From Rhodanobacteraceae bacterium ZG21-1 (GTDB lineage: Bacteria > Pseudomonadota > Gammaproteobacteria > Xanthomonadales > Rhodanobacteraceae), in assembly GCA_021390615.1 (NCBI GenBank), contig JAJEJU010000025.1, positions 1,178,001-1,242,000 of the forward strand: a DNA stretch of 64,000 bases, given 5' to 3'. Made by a program: the position numbers and the translations under genes. This document shows positions 1 through 8,165 of the stretch, piece by piece; the stretch's first letter is position 1; each line of letters begins with the position of its first letter. Under the pieces are notes generated by a model that did not search any database, had not been told where the DNA came from, and saw only the letters and a program-made list of their open reading frames with translations.

Positions 1-1057
1 TGGGCGCCGCGGCCTGCTGCTTGCCGGTCTTGCGATGCGGACAGGCAGCGCCTTTACGCGGCTTGCAGCCGGCGCGGGCGACCACCGCCCCGGCATGCTG
101 CTTGCCGCGCCGATAGTGGCGCTGGGTGGCCGGCGCGGTATCCGCTTCGGCGGTGGCGATCGGCGACAGCGCGTTCAGCACGCGATGCGCCATGCTGCCG
201 CCGCTGACGCCGGCAGCCGCCACCACCTCGGTCGGCGTCTGCCGATCGTCGAAGCCGTCGTCGAGCAGGCGCGCCATCAGATTGTCGCGCGACGTCGCGG
301 TCTGCCCGCCCAGCACCACGCCGAACAGGCGGTGGCCGTCGCGCACCGCGGTCGAGGTGAGATTGAAGCCGGACGCATCGGTGAAACCGGTCTTGAGTCC
401 GTCCATGCCCGGGTAGCGATCCATCAGGTGGTTGTGGCCACGCACGATGCGCCCGCGGAACACGAACTGCTTGGCGGCGAAGAAATGGGTGTACTGCGGA
501 AAGTCCCGATACAGCGCCATCGCCAGCTTGGCCATGTCGCGCGCGGTGGTGGCATTGTCCGGGTCGGGCAGGCCCGAGGCGTTGTCGAAATGCGTGCCGG
601 TCATGCCGAGGCGGGCCGCCTGGGCGTTCATCAAGATGGCGAAATGGCTCTCGGAACCGCCCAGGCCTTCGGCAATCACGGTGGCGGCGTCGTTGGCCGA
701 CTTGGTGACCATGCCGAGGATGCAGTCGCGCACCGCGATGGTCTGGCCACGGCGCAGGCCGAGCTTGGTCGGCGCCTTGCTGGCTGCCCAGGCCGACACC
801 GGCAGTTGCTGGTCGAGCTTCAGCTTGCCGGTCTGCAGGTTGTGGAAGGTCAGGTACAAGGTCATCAGCTTGACCAGCGAGGCCGGATAATTGGGCTCGT
901 CCGGATTCACCGCGCTGAGCACCTTGCCGCTGGCGGGATCGATCACGATGGCGGCATAGCCGGCCTGCGCCGCGCCTGCACTGCAGCCCAGCGCGCCCAG
1001 GATCAGACCGGCCAGCCTGACCCGGAGCTTTCCGGCACTCTTGGAATGGATCGCCAC
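1..1057 (-). CDS. D-alanyl-D-alanine carboxypeptidase (S11 family), 3' end outside window
   Basis: Penicillin-binding D,D-carboxypeptidase that trims the terminal D-Ala of peptidoglycan stem pentapeptides in the periplasm. The frame opens with GTG at 1057, preceded at 7 nt by AGCGAGG; there is no ATG in a suitable place. Residues 1-32 form an export signal. All three serine beta-lactamase-fold motifs are visible: SLVK (nucleophile Ser60), SAN at about 120-122 and KTG at about 222-224. The visible tail after about residue 300 is rich in basic residues and Cys, not an obvious PBP5-type C-terminal domain. About 352 codons are in the window and no stop is reached. It is divergent from uup. The family is certain; the paralogue (DacA, DacC or DacD-like) is not. 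Confidence 0.9.
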   Translation of the reverse strand, partial: MAIHSKSAGKLRVRLAGLILGALGCSAGAAQAGYAAIVIDPASGKVLSAVNPDEPNYPASLVKLMTLYLTFHNLQTGKLKLDQQLPVSAWAASKAPTKLGLRRGQTIAVRDCILGMVTKSANDAATVIAEGLGGSESHFAILMNAQAARLGMTGTHFDNASGLPDPDNATTARDMAKLAMALYRDFPQYTHFFAAKQFVFRGRIVRGHNHLMDRYPGMDGLKTGFTDASGFNLTSTAVRDGHRLFGVVLGGQTATSRDNLMARLLDDGFDDRQTPTEVVAAAGVSGGSMAHRVLNALSPIATAEADTAPATQRHYRRGKQHAGAVVARAGCKPRKGAACPHRKTGKQQAAAP

Positions 1058-1292
1058 CTGCTGACCTCGCTCTTGCTTGCCGCCGACACCGCACTGTCTT
1101 GCGGGCGTTACCTTAATCCAGCACGCCTGCAATATCCATAGGTAATGCCTGAATTAGTTTCGTTAAGTATATGTTCTATATAGCGAGTTTGCTGGACGAA
1201 CCGCCCCCCATCCGGCAGCGGACCGAGCAGGCCGCAATCGCCTCGGCAAGGTTTTCCACGGCCGGTCACACGGCAGCCGCTACAATGGGCGG

Positions 1293-3161
1293 ATGTCCCT
1301 GATCCAATTGCAGCGCGTCGACTTCAGCGTCGGCGGTCCCCTCCTGCTCGAACACGTCGATCTGTCGATCGAATCGAACGAGCGCGTGTGCATCGTCGGC
1401 CGCAACGGCGAAGGCAAGTCCACCCTGATGAAGTTGATCGCCGGCGAGCTGCAGCCCGACGACGGCGAAGTACGCGTGCAGAACGGCGTGGTGGTCGCAC
1501 GCATGGCGCAGGAAGTGCCCCAGGACACGCAGGGCAGCGTGTTCGACGTGGTCGCGGCCGGCCTCGGCGATCTGGGCCAGCTGCTCGCGCGCTATCACCA
1601 CCTGCTCGCCGAAGGCGACCTGGAGGCGCTGGGCGAGGTGCAGACGCAGATCGAGGCGCGCCATGGCTGGGATCTGGACCGTCGCGTGAGCGACGTGCTG
1701 GAGCGCCTGGAATTGCCGGCGGAAACCGACTTCGCCGCGCTGTCCGGCGGCATGAAGCGCCGCGTGCTGCTGGCGCAGGCGCTGGTGCGCAAGCCCGGCG
1801 TGCTGCTGCTGGACGAGCCGACCAACCACCTGGACATCGAGGCGATCGGCTGGCTGGAAGGCTTCCTCAAGCAGTTCGAGGGCAGCATCCTGTTCGTCAC
1901 CCACGACCGCAGCTTTCTGCGCGCGCTGGCCACGCGCATCGTCGAGATCGACCGCGGCCAGGTCACCGACTGGCCGGGCGACTACGACAACTACCTGCGT
2001 CGGCGCGAAGAACGCCTGCACGCCGAAGCGCAGGCGAACGCGCTGTTCGACAAGAAGCTGGCGCAGGAAGAAGCCTGGATCCGCCAGGGCATCAAGGCGC
2101 GGCGCACCCGCAACGAAGGCCGCGTGCGCGCGCTGAAGGCGCTGCGGCGCGAGCGCTCCGAGCGCCGCGAGCTGAGCGGCAACGTGAGGATGACCCTGGC
2201 CGGCGCGCAGGCCTCGGGCAAGAAGGTGATCGAGCTCGAGCACGTGCACCAGAGCTACGGCGGCCGCGTGCTGATCGATGAGCTGAACACCGCCATCCTG
2301 CGCGGCGACCGCGTCGGCATCATCGGTCCGAACGGCGCCGGCAAGAGCACCTTGCTGAAGATCATGCTGGGCGAACTGAAGCCCGAGCGCGGCAGCGCGA
2401 CGCCGGGCACCGGCATCCAGATCGCCTATTTCGACCAGCACCGCGTGCAGCTGGACGAGCGGCTGAATGCGCTGGACAACGTCGCCGAAGGCCGCGAATT
2501 CATCGAGCTCAACGGCCAGCGCAAGCACATCATCGGCTACCTGCAGGACTTCCTGTTCTCGCCCGAGCGAGCGCGCGCGCCGATCACCCGCCTTTCCGGC
2601 GGCGAGCGCAATCGCCTGCTGCTGGCCAAACTGTTCGCGCAGCCGTCCAACCTGCTGGTGATGGACGAGCCGACCAACGACCTCGACGTGGAGACGCTGG
2701 AGCTGCTCGAGGAATTACTGGGCGAATATCAGGGCACCTTGCTGCTGGTCTCGCATGACCGCGCCTTTCTCGACAACGTGGTGACCAGCACCCTGGTGCT
2801 GGAAGGCGACGGCCTCGTCGGCGAATACGTGGGCGGCTACAGCGACTGGCTGCGCCAGCGCCCGCAGGCGCGCCGCGAAGCCGAGCGCGCGCAGCCTGCC
2901 GCAGCGCTGGCGCCGCGCCAGGCCGAAGTCGTCGCTGCGCCGAAGCGCAAGCTCAGCTTCAAGGATCAGCGCGAGCTGGATCAGTTGCCGGCGCGCATCG
3001 AACAATTGGAAGCGGCGATCGTGCAGCACGGCGAGGCGATGGCCGATCCGACCTTCTTCAAACAGGGCGCGGCAGCAATCGCCCAGGCCAACGCCGAGAC
3101 CGAGAAGCTGCAGGCCCAGCTGGAAACCGCCTATGCCCGCTGGGCGGAATTGGACGGCTGA
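1293..3161 (+). CDS. uup: ABC-F family ATPase Uup
   Basis: Soluble duplicated ABC ATPase of the ABC-F class, proteins without membrane domains that act on ribosomes or nucleic acid; Uup is linked to transposon precise excision and ribosome-associated functions. The 622 aa match the usual length. Domain 1 has Walker A GRNGEGKST (about 36-44), signature LSGGMKRR and LDEPTNHLD. Domain 2 has Walker A GPNGAGKST (about 345), signature LSGGERNR and MDEPTNDLD. Between them is the charged ABC-F linker. The last 80 residues form the coiled-coil C-terminal domain (KDQRELDQLPARIEQLE) typical of Uup and absent from EttA. It is monocistronic and divergent from the carboxypeptidase. Confidence 0.94.
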   Translation: MSLIQLQRVDFSVGGPLLLEHVDLSIESNERVCIVGRNGEGKSTLMKLIAGELQPDDGEVRVQNGVVVARMAQEVPQDTQGSVFDVVAAGLGDLGQLLARYHHLLAEGDLEALGEVQTQIEARHGWDLDRRVSDVLERLELPAETDFAALSGGMKRRVLLAQALVRKPGVLLLDEPTNHLDIEAIGWLEGFLKQFEGSILFVTHDRSFLRALATRIVEIDRGQVTDWPGDYDNYLRRREERLHAEAQANALFDKKLAQEEAWIRQGIKARRTRNEGRVRALKALRRERSERRELSGNVRMTLAGAQASGKKVIELEHVHQSYGGRVLIDELNTAILRGDRVGIIGPNGAGKSTLLKIMLGELKPERGSATPGTGIQIAYFDQHRVQLDERLNALDNVAEGREFIELNGQRKHIIGYLQDFLFSPERARAPITRLSGGERNRLLLAKLFAQPSNLLVMDEPTNDLDVETLELLEELLGEYQGTLLLVSHDRAFLDNVVTSTLVLEGDGLVGEYVGGYSDWLRQRPQARREAERAQPAAALAPRQAEVVAAPKRKLSFKDQRELDQLPARIEQLEAAIVQHGEAMADPTFFKQGAAAIAQANAETEKLQAQLETAYARWAELDG

Positions 3162-3534
3162 TCGAAACGGTCAGCGTCATGCGCTGACCTGAGCTGGCAC
3201 AGCGTTCGGGCGAGACTTCCGATCGAGCCTTGTCGATCGTGCGCCGAAGCCCGGGCGATGCGGCGCCAGCCGCCTCGCAAAGCCGACGGCGCCAGGCCGC
3301 GAGCGTCATCGCCCGTCGAAACAGTCGCCGCAGACACCCGTCCCGCAAGCGAACTCGCGCGCGGATCGCAAAGCGCGATCGCCCGAGTCTCGCAACCGGT
3401 TTTCCTTTGCCCACGGCACGCAGGTAGCCAATCGGCGGCAGCTTCACCACACTGTCACAAGGCGTTGCTCCAATCGCCGTTTGGTCCGCCCGCGCGGCGG
3501 TCGAAGTCCCATGCCTCGACACCCGGAGTTACGC
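3162..3534. other. Intergenic region uup to phosphodiesterase
   Basis: This 373 bp has no supportable gene. Just after the uup stop is a perfect 8-bp inverted repeat, GGTCAGCG at 3169-3176 and CGCTGACC at 3182-3189, with a 5-nt loop. No T-run follows, so it is at best a weak terminator or RNA-stabilising hairpin. Short ORFs here look like GC-frame noise. Confidence 0.5.
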
Positions 3535-4893
3535 ATGCACGCCCGTAGGCGCCCCGCTTTCCTGCTGACCCTGGTGCTCGGCCTCGCCGCCGGCAACGCA
3601 TGCGCCGCGCCGCCGGTGCTGATGGTGTCGATCGACGGCCTGCGCGCCGGCGACGTGATCGAGGCCAAGCAGCGCGGACTCGAGCTGCCAGCGCTGAGCG
3701 CCTTCCTGCGCGAAGGCACGTATGCCACCGGCGTCACCGGCGTCACTCCGACCGTCACCTATCCCAGCCACACCACCCTGGTCACCGGCGTCGCGCCGGC
3801 ACTGCACGGCATCTATTCCAACTACGCCTTCGATCCGACCTGGAAGAACGACGCCGGCTGGAACTGGTATGCGCAGGACATCCGCGTGGGCACGCTGTGG
3901 CAGGCGGTGCGCGACAAGGGCGGCAAGACCGCCAGCCTGATGTGGCCGGTGAGCGTGGGCGCGCCGGTCGACTACAACCTGCCCGAGCTGTGGCGCAGCG
4001 GCACCGAGGACGACCGCAAGCTGCTGCGCGCGGTGTCCACGCCCGGCCTGCTCGACGAGGCCGGCAAGGATCTCGGCACTTATCCGCAGGTGAAGTCCTA
4101 CACAGCCGAGGACGACGCGCAGCGCGCACGCTACGCGGCCTGGATCTGGCAGCACAAGCATCCGCAGCTGCTGACCTTGCACCTCAATTCGCTGGATTCC
4201 ACCGAGCACAACTACGGCCCCGGCAGCACCCAGGCCAAGGCGGTGCTGACCAGCCTGGACAAGGTGATCGGCGAACTGCGCCACGACGTGCTGCAGAGCG
4301 ACCCGCAGGCCGTCGTGGTGATCGTTTCCGACCATGGCTTCGCGCCGGTGCAGCATGACATCAACCTGTTCCAGCCCTTCGTCGAAGCCGGCCTGATCAC
4401 GCTGAGCAAGCCGACCTCGGTGAATCCCTACGCGCATCCGCAGGTGACCGACTGGCAGGCCACGCCGTGGCCGAACGGCGGCTCCTACGCGGTGGTGCTG
4501 CATCACCCCGAGGACACCGCGGTGCAGGCGCGCGTGCGCGCCCTGCTCGACAAGCTCGCCGCCGATCCGCGGCTCGGCATCGAGCGCATCCTCGACGCCA
4601 AACAGATCGCCGCCGACGGCGGCAATCCGCAGGCCTCGTTCTACATCGGCCTCAAGCCTGGCTACGAAAGCGCTGACACCCCGCTCGCCGCGCTGGTCAG
4701 TGCGCCGCACGAACTGGGCACGCACGGCTACCTGCGCCAGCATCCCGAGATGAACGCCACCTTCCTCGTCGCCGGCCCCGGCGTGCCGGCCGGCAAGTCG
4801 CTCGGCCAAATCGATATGCGCGACATCGCGCCGACCGTAGCCAAGCTGCTCGACGTATCGCTGCCGCAGGCCACCGGCAAGCCGCTGTTCTGA
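3535..4893 (+). CDS. Secreted type I phosphodiesterase / nucleotide pyrophosphatase-like protein
   Basis: Exported metal-dependent hydrolase of the alkaline phosphatase superfamily, nucleotide pyrophosphatase/phosphodiesterase (ENPP-like) branch, probably cleaving phosphodiester or pyrophosphate bonds of small molecules in the periplasm. The start is ATG 3535, with GGAG 7 nt upstream, rather than an in-frame TTG at 3481, because it leaves a clean signal peptide (MHARRR then a hydrophobic core ending AGNACAA). Two-zinc site motifs are present: MVSIDGLR (Asp), TYPSHTT (Thr nucleophile), LDSTEHNYGPGS (Asp/His), VSDHGF (Asp/His) and the late His in ELGTHGY. The 452 aa are full length for bacterial members. 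The substrate cannot be told from sequence. Confidence 0.87.
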   Translation: MHARRRPAFLLTLVLGLAAGNACAAPPVLMVSIDGLRAGDVIEAKQRGLELPALSAFLREGTYATGVTGVTPTVTYPSHTTLVTGVAPALHGIYSNYAFDPTWKNDAGWNWYAQDIRVGTLWQAVRDKGGKTASLMWPVSVGAPVDYNLPELWRSGTEDDRKLLRAVSTPGLLDEAGKDLGTYPQVKSYTAEDDAQRARYAAWIWQHKHPQLLTLHLNSLDSTEHNYGPGSTQAKAVLTSLDKVIGELRHDVLQSDPQAVVVIVSDHGFAPVQHDINLFQPFVEAGLITLSKPTSVNPYAHPQVTDWQATPWPNGGSYAVVLHHPEDTAVQARVRALLDKLAADPRLGIERILDAKQIAADGGNPQASFYIGLKPGYESADTPLAALVSAPHELGTHGYLRQHPEMNATFLVAGPGVPAGKSLGQIDMRDIAPTVAKLLDVSLPQATGKPLF

Positions 4894-4948
4894 GGCTCAT
4901 CGGGCAGCCTGCCCCGGCCGTCGCCATCGCGCGGCCGGGTGGCTCGCT

Positions 4949-6706
4949 CTACGGCTGTGAGGCCTTCGCCGCCGGGCAGTCCAGCGCCTGCACCGTCACT
5001 TCGGGTCCGTGCGGCGTGATGCGGAACGACCCGGCCCGGCTGCGATAGAACAAGACCGTACCGTCCGTCTGCAGATCGCTGGCGCGCACCGGCATGTTCA
5101 TCAGCCGCGTCGATTGGGCGCGGCCACCGGGCAGGATAGCCACGCGATATAGCGCGGCCCTGTCTGAACCCATGTGCGCCAGCCCGGTGACGACCAGCGC
5201 CGTATGTTTGCCGACTTGCAGCATGCCCGTGACATTGCGCTGTTCCAATATCTGCGCACCACCGCGCGACGGCTGCCAGCTCAGCTCGCCGCCGAACTCG
5301 CCGTGATCCGTACCGCTGAGGACGCCCTCCGCAAACACCAGCCTTGCTGGCGCCTCGCTATTTCCCGGCAACGGGCATACCGTGGCGGGCATGGCCAACG
5401 GATCGCCCCATAACAGATCCGGCACGATGCGCACCATCGCAGGCGATCCCCATACGGGCAGCTGATCCTGGAAGGCGTCATCCAGCCCTTTCGGCCGGCC
5501 GGCATCGATGGCGGCAATGGCCGAAGTCGCCAGCTCGCGGATCGCCGCATACCAATGTGTGCCGGCGAGTTCGCGCAGCAACGGCACTGCCGCGCGGTCG
5601 CCTAGTCGCACCTCCGCATGCACGGCCGCCGCGACCACCTGCCAGTCGCGATCTTTCAGCAGGGCATGCAGATGCACCGCGACCGCACGATCGGCAATCA
5701 GGCCCAGGGTTTCGGCCGCGCCGACCCGAGCCCGCCAGCTTTCGGCCTGCAGATAAGGCAGCACGCGCGCCGTCGCTGGCACTGCCCGCGGCCCCAAGGC
5801 CTGCAGCCAGCGCATGCAATCGAACAGCGTACGATCGCCCACGACCTGCTTCGTCGCTGCGCCGACGCCCGGCTCATCGAGGACGGCCTTGTGCGTATCT
5901 TCGGGCAGGCACTGCGAGATCTCTTCGTCCAGCATGGACACGTCATGCACGGACCATAGCGTCCGCCGGACACTGAAGCGCAGGGCCGGGTCCGTCGCCC
6001 GCGCCAGGGATCGGAGGCGAGCCCTCTCGGCATCGGCATCTGCATCGATACCGGCATCCGCGAGCATCGCCAGGGCCAGCCGTCGCTGCGCCGGCGGCGC
6101 GCTGTTACTGGCGGCCACCCCCACCAGCAGACGCCGCGACTTTTCTCTGTCGGCATCACGGCGGATCGCTTCGCTGATCGCGACGACCACGGCATCCTGT
6201 TCGGCCTGCGGAGCGTCGGCGAAGTAAGCCACCGCAGCCATCAACGAGCCAGGCATCCGCTGGCCCAGGGCGGCGCCGGCCTGGTTTGCCGCATCGAATC
6301 GGCCATGGGATTGCAGCGCCTTGGCCAGGAGCGGCAGCGCCTGCGCGTCGGGGAAATGGCGCAACGCGCGCACGATCCAGCCGCCATACTCCTCGCGCTC
6401 GACGGCCTGGGTCAGTGCCGGCAGATCGGCCTGGGTCCAGTCCGGCCAGTCCATCAACAAGCAGCCGGCGACATTGCGCTCGTCAGCCCGATCGGAACGC
6501 GCGCGTTCGAGCAAGGCCTGCTTGGCCGTTCCGCCGTAGGCGAGCAGGCGCTGACGCAAGGCGTCGCAACCGCGGTACTCGGCGCCGTTCGGCGTGACTC
6601 GCGCGGCCTGGTCGACCTCGCGCAGGCAAGCCGCAAGATCGGTGCAAGCTGAGGCCGGAACCGACCCGGCCTGCAGCAGATAGCCCGCCAGCAACCATCC
6701 AAGCAT
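4949..6706 (-). CDS. Exported HEAT-repeat protein, function unknown
   Basis: A 585-aa protein with an N-terminal export signal (MLGWLLAGYLLQAGSVPASAC); the Cys just after the hydrophobic stretch leaves lipoprotein processing possible but the lipobox is poor. The start at 6706 is chosen because AGGAG lies 6 nt upstream; in-frame codons to 6727 have no ribosome site. Residues about 60-400 are built of helical HEAT/PBS-lyase-type repeats (for example AETLGLIADRAVAVHLHALL and AVPLLRELAG), a protein-binding scaffold. The last 180 residues are non-repetitive and beta-rich in appearance, with no motif I recognise. It stands alone between a convergent phosphodiesterase and the iron-uptake operon. Confidence 0.72.
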   Translation of the reverse strand: MLGWLLAGYLLQAGSVPASACTDLAACLREVDQAARVTPNGAEYRGCDALRQRLLAYGGTAKQALLERARSDRADERNVAGCLLMDWPDWTQADLPALTQAVEREEYGGWIVRALRHFPDAQALPLLAKALQSHGRFDAANQAGAALGQRMPGSLMAAVAYFADAPQAEQDAVVVAISEAIRRDADREKSRRLLVGVAASNSAPPAQRRLALAMLADAGIDADADAERARLRSLARATDPALRFSVRRTLWSVHDVSMLDEEISQCLPEDTHKAVLDEPGVGAATKQVVGDRTLFDCMRWLQALGPRAVPATARVLPYLQAESWRARVGAAETLGLIADRAVAVHLHALLKDRDWQVVAAAVHAEVRLGDRAAVPLLRELAGTHWYAAIRELATSAIAAIDAGRPKGLDDAFQDQLPVWGSPAMVRIVPDLLWGDPLAMPATVCPLPGNSEAPARLVFAEGVLSGTDHGEFGGELSWQPSRGGAQILEQRNVTGMLQVGKHTALVVTGLAHMGSDRAALYRVAILPGGRAQSTRLMNMPVRASDLQTDGTVLFYRSRAGSFRITPHGPEVTVQALDCPAAKASQP

Positions 6707-6784
6707 CCTGCTCTCCTGCGCCATCAATGGAAGCAGGATAGTGCGGCCCGGAGAAACTCGCGACCAGTGCGCTGGCGCGCCGAC

Positions 6785-6985
6785 TCAGCGCCTGCGCCGC
6801 AGCACGCGCTCCAGAAAGCTGAGCGCGGGCAGCCCGAGCAGCAGGCTGGCCAGCACATCCCAGAGGCCGTCGTAGAGCAGGCCCACGCCCAACGCGATGG
6901 CCGTACAGACGGCCAAAAGGACGGGCATCGCCCACATGCCGGAGAGCATGGTCCGCGCCGGACCGGAGGGACGCGAGGCGCTCAT
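6785..6985 (-). CDS. Small two-helix membrane protein, last gene of the iron-uptake operon
   Basis: A 66-aa protein with two hydrophobic helices (MLSGMWAMPVLLAVCTAIAL and LWDVLASLLLGLPALSF) and a basic C-terminus ending RVLRRRR, so the C-terminus should be cytoplasmic. Its ATG (6983-6985) overlaps the TGA of the PepSY gene (6982-6984) as ATGA, so it is translationally coupled to it. Small membrane proteins of this kind commonly sit next to PepSY reductases in siderophore operons. I do not recognise the family and assign only the association with iron uptake. Confidence 0.7.
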   Translation of the reverse strand: MSASRPSGPARTMLSGMWAMPVLLAVCTAIALGVGLLYDGLWDVLASLLLGLPALSFLERVLRRRR

Positions 6986-8124
6986 GGCGCAGCCTCCATC
7001 CGCGCCGCCGGCTCGGCTGTACGTGCGCTACCGCGGCGGCGCTTGGCCCATAGCCACAGGCCGGAGATCAGCACCAGGATGCTCAGCAGGTCGAGCACGG
7101 CCCACACCACTTTCAGCGCCAGCCCGCCGTAGTCGCCGAAGTGCAGCGGCCGCGAAAGCTCCAGCAGGCGCAGGTACCAGGGCAGGCCCTTGGCCATCAC
7201 CAGGCGTCCGTTCTGCACGTCCACCAACACCGGGGTCAGCAGGCGCGAAGTGACTGGCGTGCGGCCCTTGGTCCAGATCACGTAATGGCGCGGACTGCCG
7301 AACTGGGTGGTCGGATAGATCACGCTGGTCACTTCCATCGCCGGCAGCGCCGCGCGCGCCTCGTCGACCGCCGCCTGTACCGGCTGGTAGTGCGTCGGCC
7401 GCGGCTGGCCCGCGTAGGGCGCCAGCAAGGGCGGCAGGTTCTGCATGGTCCACAGACCGAACAGCGGCCGCGACAAGGTGTTCATCACGCCGGTGGCGCC
7501 GACCACCAGCAGCCACAGCAGAGTGACGATGCCGGCCAGGTTGTGCAGGTCCAGCCAGCGCACGCGGCTCGAGCCGCGCCAGCGCACCGTGCCGTAGTCG
7601 AGCCGGCGCGTGAACGGCGCATACAGCACCACGCCGGACACGATGGCCAGCACGAACAGCAGCCCCATCAGGCCGAGCAGCAAGGTGCCGGGCAGGCCCA
7701 GGAACAGCTCTTCGTGCAGCTGGATCATCACGTACATGAAGCCGCGGTCCGGCTTCGGCTCGTCCAGCACCTGCGCGGTGCGCGCGTCGACGGACACCAC
7801 GTGGATGGTGCTGGGCAGCGCGTCGATCGAGGGCACCAGGCCCACTTCGACGATGTGCGGCGCATCCTCGTCGTAGTACAGCGAGCGCACGAACTCGCCC
7901 GGGTGACGCTGCAGCGCCGCTGCCGCGACCCGGTCCAGCGCGGTGTCCGGCGTGTTCTCCGGCAAGGCCGCGGCCACCGCCTTGTCACCGGTCAGCGCGT
8001 CGATCTCGTCGCGAAAGATCAGCGGCAGGCCGGTGAGGCAGAGCATCAGCAGGAACACCGTGCAGATCAGGCTGCTCCAGGTATGCACGGTGGACCAGCG
8101 GCGGATGGCGCGGGAGGAAAGCAT
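6982..8124 (-). CDS. PepSY-associated TM helix protein (siderophore reductase-like)
   Basis: Integral inner-membrane protein of the PepSY-TM family (380 aa), relatives of which reduce ferric siderophores after import or otherwise assist iron release. Four membrane segments are visible: VHTWSSLICTVFLLMLCLTG near the start, LLLGLMGLLFVLAIVSGVVL, LHNLAGIVTLLWLLVVGATG, and a C-terminal VVWAVLDLLSILVLISGLWLW. His residues in VHTW, QLHEE and LHNL are the usual candidate haem ligands. The start is ATG 8124 (CGGAG, then 6 nt). It lies 41 nt downstream of the TonB receptor and overlaps the following small gene by 4 nt. Confidence 0.86.
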   Translation of the reverse strand: MLSSRAIRRWSTVHTWSSLICTVFLLMLCLTGLPLIFRDEIDALTGDKAVAAALPENTPDTALDRVAAAALQRHPGEFVRSLYYDEDAPHIVEVGLVPSIDALPSTIHVVSVDARTAQVLDEPKPDRGFMYVMIQLHEELFLGLPGTLLLGLMGLLFVLAIVSGVVLYAPFTRRLDYGTVRWRGSSRVRWLDLHNLAGIVTLLWLLVVGATGVMNTLSRPLFGLWTMQNLPPLLAPYAGQPRPTHYQPVQAAVDEARAALPAMEVTSVIYPTTQFGSPRHYVIWTKGRTPVTSRLLTPVLVDVQNGRLVMAKGLPWYLRLLELSRPLHFGDYGGLALKVVWAVLDLLSILVLISGLWLWAKRRRGSARTAEPAARMEAAP

Positions 8125-8165
8125 GGCGGACTCCGAAGGCTGAAAAGCGGCGCGGCTGCGTCGGT

